A stretch of 64,000 bases of DNA from Rhizobium sp. PP-CC-3A-592 (GCF_003217095.1 NZ_QJSR01000005.1:62001-126000); one strand, 5' to 3'; numbered from the stretch's first letter, positions 27,983 through 36,693 are shown. Program-made: numbers and translations. The notes: generated by a model not told the origin, from the sequence alone.

Positions 27983-29041
27983 TCAGCCCTGCAGCGATGC
28001 ACCGAGCAGGGCAAGACCGAGGCCGAGGACCAGGACGGCGCCAAAAATCTCGATGCCGTTCGTCACCCGCATGGCCGTGCCGGCGCTCGACGCGTAGCGC
28101 ACGGCGAGATCCTTGGCGGTGACGGCAAGGGTGGCCAGCACCGAGACCGTGATCGCCGTGCCCATGGACATCGCCAGCACGGACAGCACGCCGCCGAGAT
28201 AAAGCCCGTTCAGCAGTGCGAAGGACAGCACGATCAGCGCGCCCGAGCAGGGACGCAGGCCGACGGCCAGCACGGCCGACCAGGCCTCGCGCAGCTGGAA
28301 GCGATCGCCCTTCAGCATGGACGGGTCGGGTGCATGGGCGTGGCCGCAGCTGGAGCAAACCTCTCCCGGCCCATGAGCATGTCCCGCATGATCATGATGG
28401 TCATGGCCGTGTGCGTGCCGGTGATGATGATCATGGACCTCCGGCATCGCAGGAGCGAAATCGAGACCACCGGCCAGCGCCAATGCAGGCCCTCGGGAAG
28501 GGCGGGCAAGCGCCCGCATCTTGCGGAACAGGAGCCAGGCGCCGAAGGCGGCGACGAGGGCGTAGCTGACGCGCTCGAGGAAGGTCGTCGCCTGCGTCAT
28601 CGAGATCGAGCTTCCGCGCAGCACCAGATAGGCTGCACCGACGAGCAGGATGGCGACGCCGCCTTGCAGGAAGGACGACATGAACGACAGGGTGACGCCG
28701 CGCTTCAGTTCGGTCTCGTTGGCAATCATGTAGGACGAGATGACAGCCTTGCCGTGGCCCGGACCTGCCGCATGAAAGACGCCATAGGCGAAGGACAGGC
28801 CGACCAGCGACCAGAGGTGCCAGGGATTGTCGCGCATGCCTTTCAGTGCATCGGTCAAGGTCCGGTAGAAACCCTGCTGCTCCATGTTCACCCAGGAGAG
28901 GAAGCCGCCGAGAAAGCCGGATGTGTTGAATGCCGGCTCGGCTGTGCCGATGCCGAGCGGGGACTGCGCATGCGCAGCCGCGGCGGCCAGCACCAGCAGG
29001 GCGCCGGTCATGAGAGGGAGGCGAAGGGCGCGGGTCAGCAT
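27983..29041 (-). CDS. NicO/RcnA-family nickel/cobalt (metal) exporter
   Basis: A 352-residue inner-membrane protein. A signal-like or first helix is at 1-25 (LVLAAAAAHA). Transport motifs follow: YGVFHAAGPGHGKAVISSY near 88-106, and AVGLRPCSGALIVLSFAL near 275. A cytoplasmic His-rich loop lies near 205-245, with repeated HDHH, HGHDHHDH and CGHAHAPD. This matches NicO/RcnA exporters, which use HxxxGHG and His-rich loops to carry Ni2+ or Co2+. The ATG at 29041 overlaps the DUF1007 stop (atgctga), so the genes are coupled. The longer upstream frame runs through a repeat and is rejected. Confidence 0.9.
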   Translation of the reverse strand: MLTRALRLPLMTGALLVLAAAAAHAQSPLGIGTAEPAFNTSGFLGGFLSWVNMEQQGFYRTLTDALKGMRDNPWHLWSLVGLSFAYGVFHAAGPGHGKAVISSYMIANETELKRGVTLSFMSSFLQGGVAILLVGAAYLVLRGSSISMTQATTFLERVSYALVAAFGAWLLFRKMRALARPSRGPALALAGGLDFAPAMPEVHDHHHRHAHGHDHHDHAGHAHGPGEVCSSCGHAHAPDPSMLKGDRFQLREAWSAVLAVGLRPCSGALIVLSFALLNGLYLGGVLSVLAMSMGTAITVSVLATLAVTAKDLAVRYASSAGTAMRVTNGIEIFGAVLVLGLGLALLGASLQG

Positions 29042-29691
29042 GTGAATTCGATCCTCGTCGCAAAGAGCTTCGACATGTCGGTGCCGGTCGGGTCCGTGAA
29101 GAAGGCGTCGGTCAGCGTCGACTGGTTTTGCGATATGACCTCGTCGGGATCCGGCCGCACCACCTTGTGCTGGCAGGCGGCGAGCTTGTCGCCGACGACG
29201 GCGAGATCGCCATCGCTTGGGAAGTCGATCGCCGTGTAGAGCGTCGGGTCGTAGATGCCGAAGGACATGGTGCCCTTCAGCGGCATGGACTCGGCCGGCT
29301 TGACCGCGAAGATCAGCAGCAATTGGTTGTCCTTGAAGTCGGCATGGATCGCATCCGGCTTGGAAACCTTCACCAGTTTTCCGTTGTCGTAGATCGTCGT
29401 GTAGTAATTGTATTCGCTGAGCGAATCCAGAACGGTCTGTCCGACCTCCGCCAGTTCGTCGGGATCGAGCGTGGCATTGGAGTTCTTGTCGAAATCGAGG
29501 AGAACGCTTGCCGAAAACAGCTCGTCGAAGCGCCAGACATTGCGCAACTGGCTGATATGGCCGGTGTCGTCCGAGACGACTTCCAGACGCGCCTCCGCGA
29601 AGATGTGCGGATGGGCGAAAGCCTGCGCCGGGAGAACGAGGGCTGCGGCAAGCCCGGCGAGCAGGCCTCGCGACAAAAGGGTACGTCTCAT
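29035..29691 (-). CDS. DUF1007 periplasmic protein, partner of the NicO exporter
   Basis: 218 residues with an N-terminal signal peptide (cleavage near AQAFA/HPHIF). The mature N-terminus HPHIF is the classic DUF1007 start and could bind metal. An EF-hand-like loop (DFDKNSNATLDPDEL) lies near residue 67. The gene overlaps the NicO start, a common pairing in which this protein is thought to feed metal to the exporter or sense it in the periplasm. Which metal is not evident, and no metal riboswitch was seen upstream. Confidence 0.88.
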   Translation of the reverse strand: MRRTLLSRGLLAGLAAALVLPAQAFAHPHIFAEARLEVVSDDTGHISQLRNVWRFDELFSASVLLDFDKNSNATLDPDELAEVGQTVLDSLSEYNYYTTIYDNGKLVKVSKPDAIHADFKDNQLLLIFAVKPAESMPLKGTMSFGIYDPTLYTAIDFPSDGDLAVVGDKLAACQHKVVRPDPDEVISQNQSTLTDAFFTDPTGTDMSKLFATRIEFTC

Positions 29692-29710
29692 GGAAAACAG
29701 GGTCCTTGCC

Positions 29711-29814
29711 GAGAGCGTTTCCGCTTTTCCGCGAATCGCAAAAACTCTCTATCTCTTTGTTTCTACGCAACTCCGGACGCAAAACCGCTTCGCACTTTTG
29801 CTGGATTTTCTCTC
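29711..29814 (+). repeat. Rhizobial intergenic palindromic repeat, copy 2
   Basis: About 104 bp, same orientation and block order as the copy at 8829-8938. It shares gcttttc-cgaatcgca-aactctct and ccggacgcaaa-accgcttcgcacttttgctggatt. It lies upstream of the DUF1007 gene, on the side where that operon's promoter should be, which is an unusual place for such a repeat. Confidence 0.75.
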
Positions 29815-29929
29815 GTGGTTATCCAGCGCGAAAGATCATGTCCGACGCAGACGCGGAGCGGGTCGCCCTGTCATCCGGCCGAAAGTAGACGGAATTGGGA
29901 CAGCCGCGCCGTGATCCGTCTCGTCTCGC

Positions 29930-30829
29930 TTAGGCATCCGCCCTTTTGCGAAACCATCCATGCAGGAAATCGACCAGCGTGCGCACCTTCGTCGGCAGAT
30001 ACCGGCGGTGAGGATAGATGGCATAGATGCCGCGATCGTGCGGCAGGAAGTCGTCGAGCACCGCAACGAGGCTGCCGCTCTCCAGCTTCTGCCGGGCAAT
30101 GAAATCGGGAACGCCGGCCACGCCAAGGCCCGATTCGGCCGCGCGCAGGCTGGCGAGCGGACTGTTGACCTCCATCGGGCCGCTGACCGGCACGGAGAAG
30201 TTCGTCCCGTCGCGGTCCACGAACCGCCAGTTGCTGTAGGAGCGGCCATTGGTGTCGATCACACAGGGCATGTGGGCGAGATCCGAGGGATGGGTGATCG
30301 GTCCGTGCTTTTCGAGGAAGGCCGGCGAGGCGCACATCTTGACGTGGAAATCGTCGAGCTTGCGGGCGATGAGGGTGCTGTCCTCCAACCGGGTGATGCG
30401 GATGGCGACATCGAAGCCTTCCTCGACCAGATCGACAAAGCGATCGTCGGAAATAATTTCCAGCGACAGTTCGGGATGGGCGAGGCCGAAGTCGATCAGG
30501 GACTGCCCGATATCGGCATCGATGAATGTGCGGGGCGCGGAGATGCGCAGGCGGCCCTTGAGATCGCTGTTTCCAGCGCGCACGAGATCGGCGAGATTGT
30601 CGATCTCCTTCAGGATTTCGGCGGCGGTGCGATAATAGATGTGTCCGGCTTCCGTCAGCGAGAATTGCCGGGTGGTGCGGTTGAGGAGGAGGGCGCCGAG
30701 TTCGTCCTCCAGTTCGCGCACATATTTGGAGAGCAGCGCCTTGGAGCGGCCGACGCGGCGGCCGGCCGCGGAGAAGCCCTCGGCATCGACGACGTCGATG
30801 AAGGCTCGGATGCGTGTCAGTGTGTCCAT
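29930..30829 (-). CDS. LysR-family transcriptional regulator
   Basis: A 299-residue LTTR. The N-terminal HTH is at about 17-37 (GFSAAGRRVGRSKALLSKYV). The C-terminal type 2 periplasmic-binding-like effector domain covers about 88-290. It belongs to the large group that controls small gene sets near it. It is divergent from the ornithine decarboxylase, but 665 bp separate them and much of that is the decarboxylase leader. A direct regulatory link is therefore possible but not shown. Confidence 0.9.
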   Translation of the reverse strand: MDTLTRIRAFIDVVDAEGFSAAGRRVGRSKALLSKYVRELEDELGALLLNRTTRQFSLTEAGHIYYRTAAEILKEIDNLADLVRAGNSDLKGRLRISAPRTFIDADIGQSLIDFGLAHPELSLEIISDDRFVDLVEEGFDVAIRITRLEDSTLIARKLDDFHVKMCASPAFLEKHGPITHPSDLAHMPCVIDTNGRSYSNWRFVDRDGTNFSVPVSGPMEVNSPLASLRAAESGLGVAGVPDFIARQKLESGSLVAVLDDFLPHDRGIYAIYPHRRYLPTKVRTLVDFLHGWFRKRADA

Positions 30830-31037
30830 CTCGGCTCCCTTGCGCGGCTCCCGTGGCTCCTGGCCGGCATTATCCGGGAACCATTATCGCGCGCCGCCAT
30901 TCAAAACATAGGGTTGGCGATGTCCGCAACCCTGTTGATGATCCGGCGCGGGCCGGACGACCATCCGTTCGTTGCTCGAAGCTGGTGCGAGGTTTGCGGT
31001 GGGGCGAAAAAAAGATCAGGCGCGGACCAAAAAGCGC

Positions 31038-31066
31038 TTGATTACGACAGGGATATTTCTTATCTC
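31038..31066 (+). promoter_or_regulatory. Possible promoter of the ornithine decarboxylase leader
   Basis: ttgatt (31038-31043) and tatctc (31061-31066) are separated by 17 bp and resemble rhizobial sigma-70 hexamers. It would start a transcript with a leader of about 420 nt before the decarboxylase. Located by eye only. Confidence 0.3.
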
Positions 31067-31229
31067 CGCTCTGCCCAAAGTCGCACGTGCCTGTGGGTGT
31101 CCGCCGATCCCTCGTTTGGTGAGGAAATCGGTAAGGTACCTGGATCTAACCGCTCCAGTCGTTTTTCCGGCCAACCGGAATTGCGAGGACATCTTGAAGC
31201 AACGACGGTGCGGGCCTTTTTGTTCTCTG

Positions 31230-31480
31230 CCGGCTTTCCATCAGCCGGGGTTACTGAAGAGGCACACCTTCATTGCCGGACGTGCGGTAGGTTCCAACCT
31301 CCAATCCATGGCAGACAAAGCCGGATGAACGCCTCGGCGGGCTTCATCCACAATTCGCGCTGTACGAGCGCCGTCTAGGATTCCGGGGTCTCCACCGGCT
31401 GGTATCCGAACGCGCACCCGTACGCCCTTTGTCCTTCACACCTCGGCGAGGTCTCCTCGCTGATCGTGAAGCCTAACGTA
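31230..31480 (+). ncRNA. speF-type structured leader RNA upstream of ornithine decarboxylase
   Basis: Clear hairpins lie in order: ccggct/agccgg (31230-31235 with 31243-31248), ggatgaa/ttcatcc (31323-31329 with 31343-31349), and gcgag/ctcgc (31446-31450 with 31456-31460). Another tetraloop hairpin lies just before, at 31165-31180. A conserved RNA called speF is known upstream of ornithine decarboxylase genes in Alphaproteobacteria. The gene context and long structured leader fit it. I have not aligned it to the consensus, so the boundaries are approximate. Confidence 0.6.
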
Positions 31481-31494
31481 TTGGGATTGAAACC

Positions 31495-32628
31495 ATGACG
31501 ACTGCTCGCATCATCGACTTCCTGAACACCCGTCGCCCCGAAGGCCCTTGCCTCGTCGTGGATCTCGATGTCGTCCGGGACAATTTCAAGGCTTTCCGCC
31601 ACGCGATGCCGGACAGCTCGATCTATTACGCCGTCAAGGCCAATCCGTCGCCGGAAATCCTGCGTCTGCTCGCCGGTCTCGGCTCCAACTTCGATTGCGC
31701 CGGCGTGGCTGAAATCGAAATGGCGCTGGACGCCGGTGCGACCCCCTCGCGCATTTCCTACGGCAACACGATCAAGAAGGAACGCGACATTGCCCGTGCG
31801 CATGCGCTCGGCGTTTCGCTCTTCGCGGTCGACAGCCATGAAGAAGTCGAGAAGGTTTCGCGCGCCGCTCCGGGTGCCCGCGTATTCTGCCGCGTCCTGA
31901 CGGATGGCGAAGGTGCCGAATGGCCGCTGTCGCGCAAGTTCGGCTGCGTGCCCCAGATGGCCGTCGACGTTCTCGTCTACGCGCACCAGCTCGGTCTCGT
32001 CTCGCACGGCGTGTCGTTCCACGTCGGCTCGCAGATGACCAAGGTCGATGCCTGGGACGTGGCCCTTGCCGATGCCAAGCGCGTTTTCGTGCAGCTGGCC
32101 AAGCAGGGCATCGAGCTGAAGATGGTCAACATGGGCGGTGGTTTTCCGACCAAGTACCTGCGCGACGTTCCCTCGGCCGAAGCCTACGGCAAGGCCATCT
32201 ATGCGGCGCTGCGCAAGCACTTCGGCAACCAGCTGCCGGAAACGATCATCGAGCCGGGTCGCGGCATGGTGGGCAATGCCGGTGTGATCAAGGCGGAAGT
32301 CATCCTGATTTCGAAGAAGTCGGATAATGACAACCACCGCTGGGTCTTCCTCGACATCGGCAAGTTCGGCGGTCTCGCCGAGACGATGGACGAGGCGATC
32401 CGCTATCCCATCCGCACCGCACACGATGCGGACGAGATGGAGCCCTGCGTGCTCGCCGGCCCGACCTGCGATTCGGCCGATGTGATGTATGAGAAGAACA
32501 TGTACCCGCTGCCCGTGTCTCTGACGATCGGCGACGAGGTTCTGATCGAAGGCACCGGCGCCTACACGACGACCTACTCGGCCGTCGCCTTCAACGGCTT
32601 CGACCCGCTGAAGTCCTACGTCATCTGA
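31495..32628 (+). CDS. Ornithine decarboxylase, PLP type III fold (ODC/DAP family)
   Basis: A 377-residue PLP enzyme of the eukaryotic-like fold, converting ornithine to putrescine; many alphaproteobacterial members also use lysine. The PLP-binding Lys is in YYAVKANPSP near 50. The PLP phosphate loop includes GGGFPTKY near 219. The dimer-interface active-site Cys is in GPTCDSADV near 323. It follows a ~450-nt leader with several hairpins, so expression is probably controlled by a speF-type RNA. A hairpin follows the stop. Confidence 0.93.
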   Translation: MTTARIIDFLNTRRPEGPCLVVDLDVVRDNFKAFRHAMPDSSIYYAVKANPSPEILRLLAGLGSNFDCAGVAEIEMALDAGATPSRISYGNTIKKERDIARAHALGVSLFAVDSHEEVEKVSRAAPGARVFCRVLTDGEGAEWPLSRKFGCVPQMAVDVLVYAHQLGLVSHGVSFHVGSQMTKVDAWDVALADAKRVFVQLAKQGIELKMVNMGGGFPTKYLRDVPSAEAYGKAIYAALRKHFGNQLPETIIEPGRGMVGNAGVIKAEVILISKKSDNDNHRWVFLDIGKFGGLAETMDEAIRYPIRTAHDADEMEPCVLAGPTCDSADVMYEKNMYPLPVSLTIGDEVLIEGTGAYTTTYSAVAFNGFDPLKSYVI

Positions 32629-32637
32629 CGTTTCTCG

Positions 32638-32703
32638 GCTCCCGCCAGTGGGAGCTTGCGGTTCCCGGAGACGGGTGCCCGCGGTTCCCGGACACGGGAG
32701 CCG
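32638..32703 (+). repeat. Hairpin plus two tandem 23-bp hairpin units after ornithine decarboxylase
   Basis: First, gctccc (32638-32643) pairs with gggagc (32650-32655). Then two tandem 23-bp units follow, 32658-32680 and 32681-32703, both beginning gcggttcccgga and each able to fold (cccg/cggg arms). This looks like a local duplication of a small hairpin. It could end the decarboxylase transcript but lacks a T run. Confidence 0.5.
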
Positions 32704-32763
32704 CACCTTCACAATGATCCTTCGATACCGTTTGAATCGGTTTTGAGTACGGGAGGCCTTGCC

Positions 32764-33357
32764 ATGGCCGCTGTTCTTGATTCTGTCCGCGCCTTCTTCG
32801 CGCAGAATGCCTTCACCATCGACGCCGAGAACCCCGGCGATATTGTTGCGCGCGAGCGGCTGCTCGATCGCGCCATGGGCCCGAACCGTCGTCGCAAGTC
32901 GTCGGAGCAGCTTCGCCGCGGGCGTGTCCCGGCCGAGGGTCTGGCGCTCGTCGCACGCGATTGCGATGGCCATGTGATCGGCACCGTGCGCCTGTGGAAC
33001 GTCGACGCCGGCGTCGATGCCGAAGGCCGCGCCATTGCGGGGCTCCTCCTCGGCCCGCTCGCGGTCGATGCCGCGCAGGAGGGCAAGGGTGTCGGCGGCG
33101 CGCTGATGCGTGCGGCGATCGGCGAAGCAATGTTGCGCGGACACGGCGCCATCCTGCTCGTCGGCGATGCGCCCTATTACGAGCGCTTCGGCTTCCAGGC
33201 GCACCATGCCCAGCACCTCGTGATGCCCGGCCCGTTCGAGCGCCATCGTTTCCTCGGCCTCGAGCTGAAGGACGGCTGGCTGAAGGGTGCCGCCGGCATG
33301 CTGACTGCCAGCGGGCGCAAGCTTTCGCAGGCGATGCCGATGCGGAAGGTTGCCTGA
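32764..33357 (+). CDS. GNAT-family N-acetyltransferase (YhbS-like)
   Basis: A 197-residue acetyltransferase. The core is IAGLLLGPLAVDAAQEGKGVGGALMRAAI (about 88-116), with the CoA loop QEGKGVGGAL, followed by DAPYYERFGF near 139-148. This is the YhbS/predicted-acetyltransferase pattern. The ATG at 32764 has gggagg 7 nt upstream; an in-frame ATG at 32656 lies in the repeat region and is rejected. The acceptor is unknown. An imperfect hairpin (33373-33396) follows. Confidence 0.88.
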   Translation: MAAVLDSVRAFFAQNAFTIDAENPGDIVARERLLDRAMGPNRRRKSSEQLRRGRVPAEGLALVARDCDGHVIGTVRLWNVDAGVDAEGRAIAGLLLGPLAVDAAQEGKGVGGALMRAAIGEAMLRGHGAILLVGDAPYYERFGFQAHHAQHLVMPGPFERHRFLGLELKDGWLKGAAGMLTASGRKLSQAMPMRKVA

Positions 33358-33372
33358 ACGGACCTCTTTCTC

Positions 33373-33396
33373 AAACGGCCGCTGGTGCGGTCGTTT
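33373..33396 (+). terminator. Possible terminator after the GNAT gene
   Basis: aaacggccgc (33373-33382) pairs with gcggtcgttt (33387-33396), ten pairs with one wobble and a tggt loop. The Ts are inside the stem, so termination may be weak. Confidence 0.45.
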
Positions 33397-33578
33397 GACT
33401 TGGCGGCAGGCCTGATCTAGCATGCGGCGGTGCGGATCGGAGCCCCGGCCGTCCGCAAGCCCTTCCGGCTTTGGTGAAGTCTCTTTTCACAGTCCTTTCG
33501 GTCATCCCTCCCGGCATGTTCCCGATGGCAATGCGGACCCCACGGATATCACGGCATGCCACTGCTGGAGAGATCCCG

Positions 33579-34031
33579 ATGCGATCATCATTATCACCAC
33601 CCCCATTGCCCTGCCTCGACGCGCTCAAGGATCAGGCGAAGCGGCTGCGGTCGTCCTTTGCCGCGCGCGGTATCGATATGTCCCATTCCCGCGCTCTGGA
33701 AACGATCGCGGAGCAGTATGGCTTTCGGGACTGGAATACGCTTCATGCGGCCGTCGGCAACCGGCCGCCGCTCGATCCCTATCAGCTGGGCTCGCGCGTG
33801 CGCGGCTTCTATCTCGGACAGCCGTTCGAGGCGCAGGTTCTCGGTGTGCAGGCGCTGACGGCGCAGGCCGGGCGGTACCGGTTGACGCTCGATTTCGACG
33901 AGCCTGTCGATGTCGTGACCTTCGAGAGCTTCTCGGCATTCCGCAAGCGGGTCCACTGCACGATCGACGCGTCCGGGCGAACAGCTGCGAAGACGTCGGA
34001 CGGAAGGCCGCACGTCGAATTGCTGTGGTGA
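33579..34031 (+). CDS. Glyoxalase-related small protein
   Basis: 150 residues. It starts MRSSLSPPPLP, then an N-terminal helical unit typical of the glyoxalase-related proteins widespread in Proteobacteria (LDALKDQAKRLRSSFAARG near 13-31, then SRALETIAEQYGFRDWNTLHA near 37-57). A second beta-rich half covers about 70-150. The ATG at 33579 has ggagag upstream; an ATG at 33471 would add off-family residues. The N-terminal unit resembles segments found in some plasmid-borne relatives. The function is unknown. Confidence 0.75.
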   Translation: MRSSLSPPPLPCLDALKDQAKRLRSSFAARGIDMSHSRALETIAEQYGFRDWNTLHAAVGNRPPLDPYQLGSRVRGFYLGQPFEAQVLGVQALTAQAGRYRLTLDFDEPVDVVTFESFSAFRKRVHCTIDASGRTAAKTSDGRPHVELLW

Positions 34032-34036
34032 GGCGT

Positions 34037-34074
34037 CACGTTGACGTGAGGGCGGCGCGAGAGGCGCGCCGCCA
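34037..34074. other. Two adjacent inverted repeats between the glyoxalase-related gene and the serine hydrolase
   Basis: tcacgt-tg-acgtga (34037-34050) is a 14-bp operator-like palindrome. ggcggcgcg with cgcgccgcc (34052-34060 with 34066-34074) is a 9-bp stem. One may end the upstream transcript and the other may be a regulator site for the hydrolase gene 37 bp further on. Confidence 0.4.
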
Positions 34075-34110
34075 CCTTGCGGCCCGGCCGAGAATGCCTA
34101 CCTCGGCTTC

Positions 34111-35172
34111 ATGAAATTGATCTCATCCACATCCGCCCTCGCGCTCGCTCTGTCGGGTATTCTTGCCTGCTCCCCGGCCTTGGCCCAGTCGACAGTTGCT
34201 CCGACTGAGGCCACGACCTCTCCGAAAGCTCCGCCTCTGGACACGACGCGCCTGTCGAGCGTCCTGAACGATGCCGCCCGTCTCTCGCCATTGGAAACGG
34301 TCGTCGTCGCCCGCAACGGAGAGATCGTCGCCGAGCGGGGCTACCGGTCGAACAAGACGACGGACAGCACCAATATCAAATCGGCCTCCAAGACGATCAT
34401 CTCCGCCATGGTCGGGATCGCGATCGAGAAGGGGCTGCTGACCGGCGTGGACCAGCCGATCGCGCCGATCCTGTCGCGGGACCTGCCGGCCAATCCCGAT
34501 CCGCGGCTGGCGAAGATCACCATCGGCAACCTCCTCTCCATGCAGGCGGGGCTCGACCGGATGTCAGGGCCGAATTACGGGCGCTGGGTTTCCAGCAGCA
34601 ACTGGGTCCGGTTCGCGCTGGCGGCGGATTTCGTGGACGAGCCTGGCGGACAGATGCTCTATTCCACCGGATCGACGCATCTTCTGTCGGCCATTCTCAC
34701 CAAGGTCGGGGGGAAATCGACGCTGGCGCTGGCCCGCGAATGGTTTGCGCCGGTCGAGGGCTTTCGCATCGGGGCCTGGGAGCGCGATCCGCAAGGGATC
34801 TATCTCGGCGGCAACCAGATGGCGATGAGCGCCCGCTCGCTTCTGGCCTTCGGCGAACTGTACCGCAATGGCGGGCGAACACCGGAAGGCCGACAGGTGG
34901 TGCCGGAAAACTGGGTCGCGCAATCCTGGACCGAGCGCACGCAGTCCCGCTTCTCGGGCGATGGCTACGGCTATGGCTGGTTCACCCGCGAGATGAGCGG
35001 CCATATGGTGCATTTCGCCTGGGGCTTTGGCGGGCAGATGCTCTATATCGTGCCCGACCTCAAAATGACCGTCGCCATGACCTCCAATGAGGGCGCGCCG
35101 TCCGCCCGAACCGGCTATCGCGACGACCTGCACGATCTTCTCGCCCGGATCATCTCGACGGCGGGCGCGTGA
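34111..35172 (+). CDS. Secreted serine hydrolase, beta-lactamase/class C-like (SxxK family)
   Basis: 353 residues. A signal peptide is cleaved near residue 25 (SPALA/QS). The acyl-enzyme motif SASK is at 91-94 and the second motif YST at 184-186. A third GFGG-like strand is near the C-terminus (HFAWGFGGQMLYIV), where class C enzymes have KTG. It belongs to the Beta-lactamase (PF00144) superfamily, which includes esterases and D-aminopeptidases. True beta-lactamase activity is not implied. It acts in the periplasm or outside the cell. Confidence 0.88.
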   Translation: MKLISSTSALALALSGILACSPALAQSTVAPTEATTSPKAPPLDTTRLSSVLNDAARLSPLETVVVARNGEIVAERGYRSNKTTDSTNIKSASKTIISAMVGIAIEKGLLTGVDQPIAPILSRDLPANPDPRLAKITIGNLLSMQAGLDRMSGPNYGRWVSSSNWVRFALAADFVDEPGGQMLYSTGSTHLLSAILTKVGGKSTLALAREWFAPVEGFRIGAWERDPQGIYLGGNQMAMSARSLLAFGELYRNGGRTPEGRQVVPENWVAQSWTERTQSRFSGDGYGYGWFTREMSGHMVHFAWGFGGQMLYIVPDLKMTVAMTSNEGAPSARTGYRDDLHDLLARIISTAGA

Positions 35173-35230
35173 TGCGGACGGACCCATGCGGTACCGCATC
35201 GCAAGGGTCGCCGCAGCCGATTGGGTGGCC

Positions 35231-36589
35231 TCACGCACGGCGGATGGAGAGAAGCGTGTAGTGGAAGGGACCCTTGATCCCATCCTTCGGATAGGTGGAG
35301 ATGCTGACGCGATCGCCCTGATTGCCGCCGAGGCAGGTGATGCTCGTCTCGGTCATCGACTGGAAGAATGTGACGTGTCCGCCGTTGTCCCCATTTCCAA
35401 CGCGACGAAAGACGACGATATCGCCGACCTGAGGCGCCGCCGTCACGTCGTGTCCCCAATTTTCATCATGCCACGATCGCGCCCATTTGCTGTCCGTACC
35501 CTTGATGCCGGCCTGCTCGACGCAATAGTTGACGAAAGAGGAGCACCAGGCGGTTTCGTCGGGCGCTTTCCCGCCTTTGGTGGTCGCATGGTACATGACG
35601 ATCCGCGGGTTGTTGCCAGACCCCGGAACCTCCTTGACGCCGGCGGCAAGTTCCGCATTGGCGATGTCGATCGGTTTCCGGGACACACTGTCGGTGAGGG
35701 CCAGCGGCAGGCCGCCGATCTTGGCCCTGAGATAGGAGCTGTGCATATAACCGTCCGACGCGCCGTCGCCCTGGATATCGACCTGCGTCCAGTCGCCGAT
35801 CTGCTTCACGCCGCGCACGAGCGTGTCGAGCGGATACTTCTGAATGACGCCGAAGGTCTCGCCGGGGCCGGCCCGCAGGTTGAGGCCACCGCGGGCCGTA
35901 ATGGCGAAGGTGGCGGATGCGCCGACGGTGCGCGGGGTCTCGACGAGGCCGTCCGCCGAGAACTGGCCGAAGCTTGCTTCCGCCGAATTGAAGATATTGC
36001 CATCATAGTCGATGCCGCCGAAGGGCAGATGCTGCTGCATGTCCTTTTGGAATAGGGTCCAGAGACCGTCCTTCAAAGCGCTTCGCGTGCCCGTCCATCC
36101 GAGCGATCCGGAAAGCCAGATGAGATCCACGAGACCCTTGTCGTGGAGTTTGCGGGCGACGAGACCCGATCCGTAGACGCCGAGGACGTAACGCCCGTCG
36201 AGTTCAGCTTTGACCTTGGCGAAGTAGCTTGCGATCTGGGCAAGATCGGCCGGGGCGACATAATCGTGATCGACGGCGAAGTAGATGCCGGAACCGGTCG
36301 GCTGACCCAGTTCCGCGGCAAGCTTCAAGGCGCGTTTTGCGTCGCGCGTGCCATTGGCGTCGGAAAGATCGCCCAGTCTGCCATTCGCGCCACCACCGGC
36401 CTGAAACACGACGGCCACGGTAAGGCCGGCTGCGTGAAGCGCCGTGAGTTCTGCCTTCGTCAGGCACTTTGATGGCAGGTTGCTGCTGTTGCCGATATTG
36501 TAATACCGGATCACGGAGACGACTCCGAGATCGGCAAGCTTCTGCGCATAAGGCCCGACATTGTGGGCGACGTCGATGATCTGCTGCAT
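35231..36589 (-). CDS. Three-domain DUF1906 / SH3b / CHAP-like (TIGR02594-type) cell-wall hydrolase-like protein
   Basis: 452 residues. Domain 1 (about 1-220) is a DUF1906/GH25-like barrel (IIDVAHNVGPYAQKLADLG, then GIYFAVDHDY and WLSGSLGW). Domain 2 (about 228-290) is a bacterial SH3 (GLNLRAGPGETFGVIQKY). Domain 3 (about 305-450) is a TIGR02594/CHAP-like amidase with active-site Cys in AWCSSFVNYCV near 358 and a His in GGHVTFFQS near 413. There is no signal peptide. The ATG follows gggagaaggg. It looks like a modular endolysin. A phage remnant, an exported lytic enzyme or an injected toxin are all possible. The AT-rich stretch upstream suggests transfer. Confidence 0.85.
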   Translation of the reverse strand: MQQIIDVAHNVGPYAQKLADLGVVSVIRYYNIGNSSNLPSKCLTKAELTALHAAGLTVAVVFQAGGGANGRLGDLSDANGTRDAKRALKLAAELGQPTGSGIYFAVDHDYVAPADLAQIASYFAKVKAELDGRYVLGVYGSGLVARKLHDKGLVDLIWLSGSLGWTGTRSALKDGLWTLFQKDMQQHLPFGGIDYDGNIFNSAEASFGQFSADGLVETPRTVGASATFAITARGGLNLRAGPGETFGVIQKYPLDTLVRGVKQIGDWTQVDIQGDGASDGYMHSSYLRAKIGGLPLALTDSVSRKPIDIANAELAAGVKEVPGSGNNPRIVMYHATTKGGKAPDETAWCSSFVNYCVEQAGIKGTDSKWARSWHDENWGHDVTAAPQVGDIVVFRRVGNGDNGGHVTFFQSMTETSITCLGGNQGDRVSISTYPKDGIKGPFHYTLLSIRRA

Positions 36590-36601
36590 GTCCCTTCTCC
36601 C

Positions 36602-36690
36602 GTTTCGAGAAAATTAGACATGCAGGATTTTTAATTCAACCAAAAAGGTAAATGAGATGTAAATACGTCTTGTACGTGCTTTTGGTTGTG
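36602..36690. other. AT-rich intergenic stretch upstream of the DUF1906 gene
   Basis: About 90 bp with markedly lower GC than the flanks and A/T runs such as aggatttttaattcaacc. It holds the promoter region for the minus-strand DUF1906 gene. No symmetric operator is clear. Base composition suggests foreign origin of the gene or of its promoter. Confidence 0.5.
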
Positions 36691-36693
36691 CGC

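Noticed and set aside
29042-29782. 247-residue N-terminal extension of the NicO exporter frame
   Set aside because: It runs in another frame through the DUF1007 gene and the intergenic repeat; the ATG at 29041 coupled to the DUF1007 stop is the real start.
30972-31328. 118-codon plus-strand frame in the decarboxylase leader
   Set aside because: Cys/Arg-rich translation without motif, no good ribosome-binding site, overlapping the structured leader RNA.
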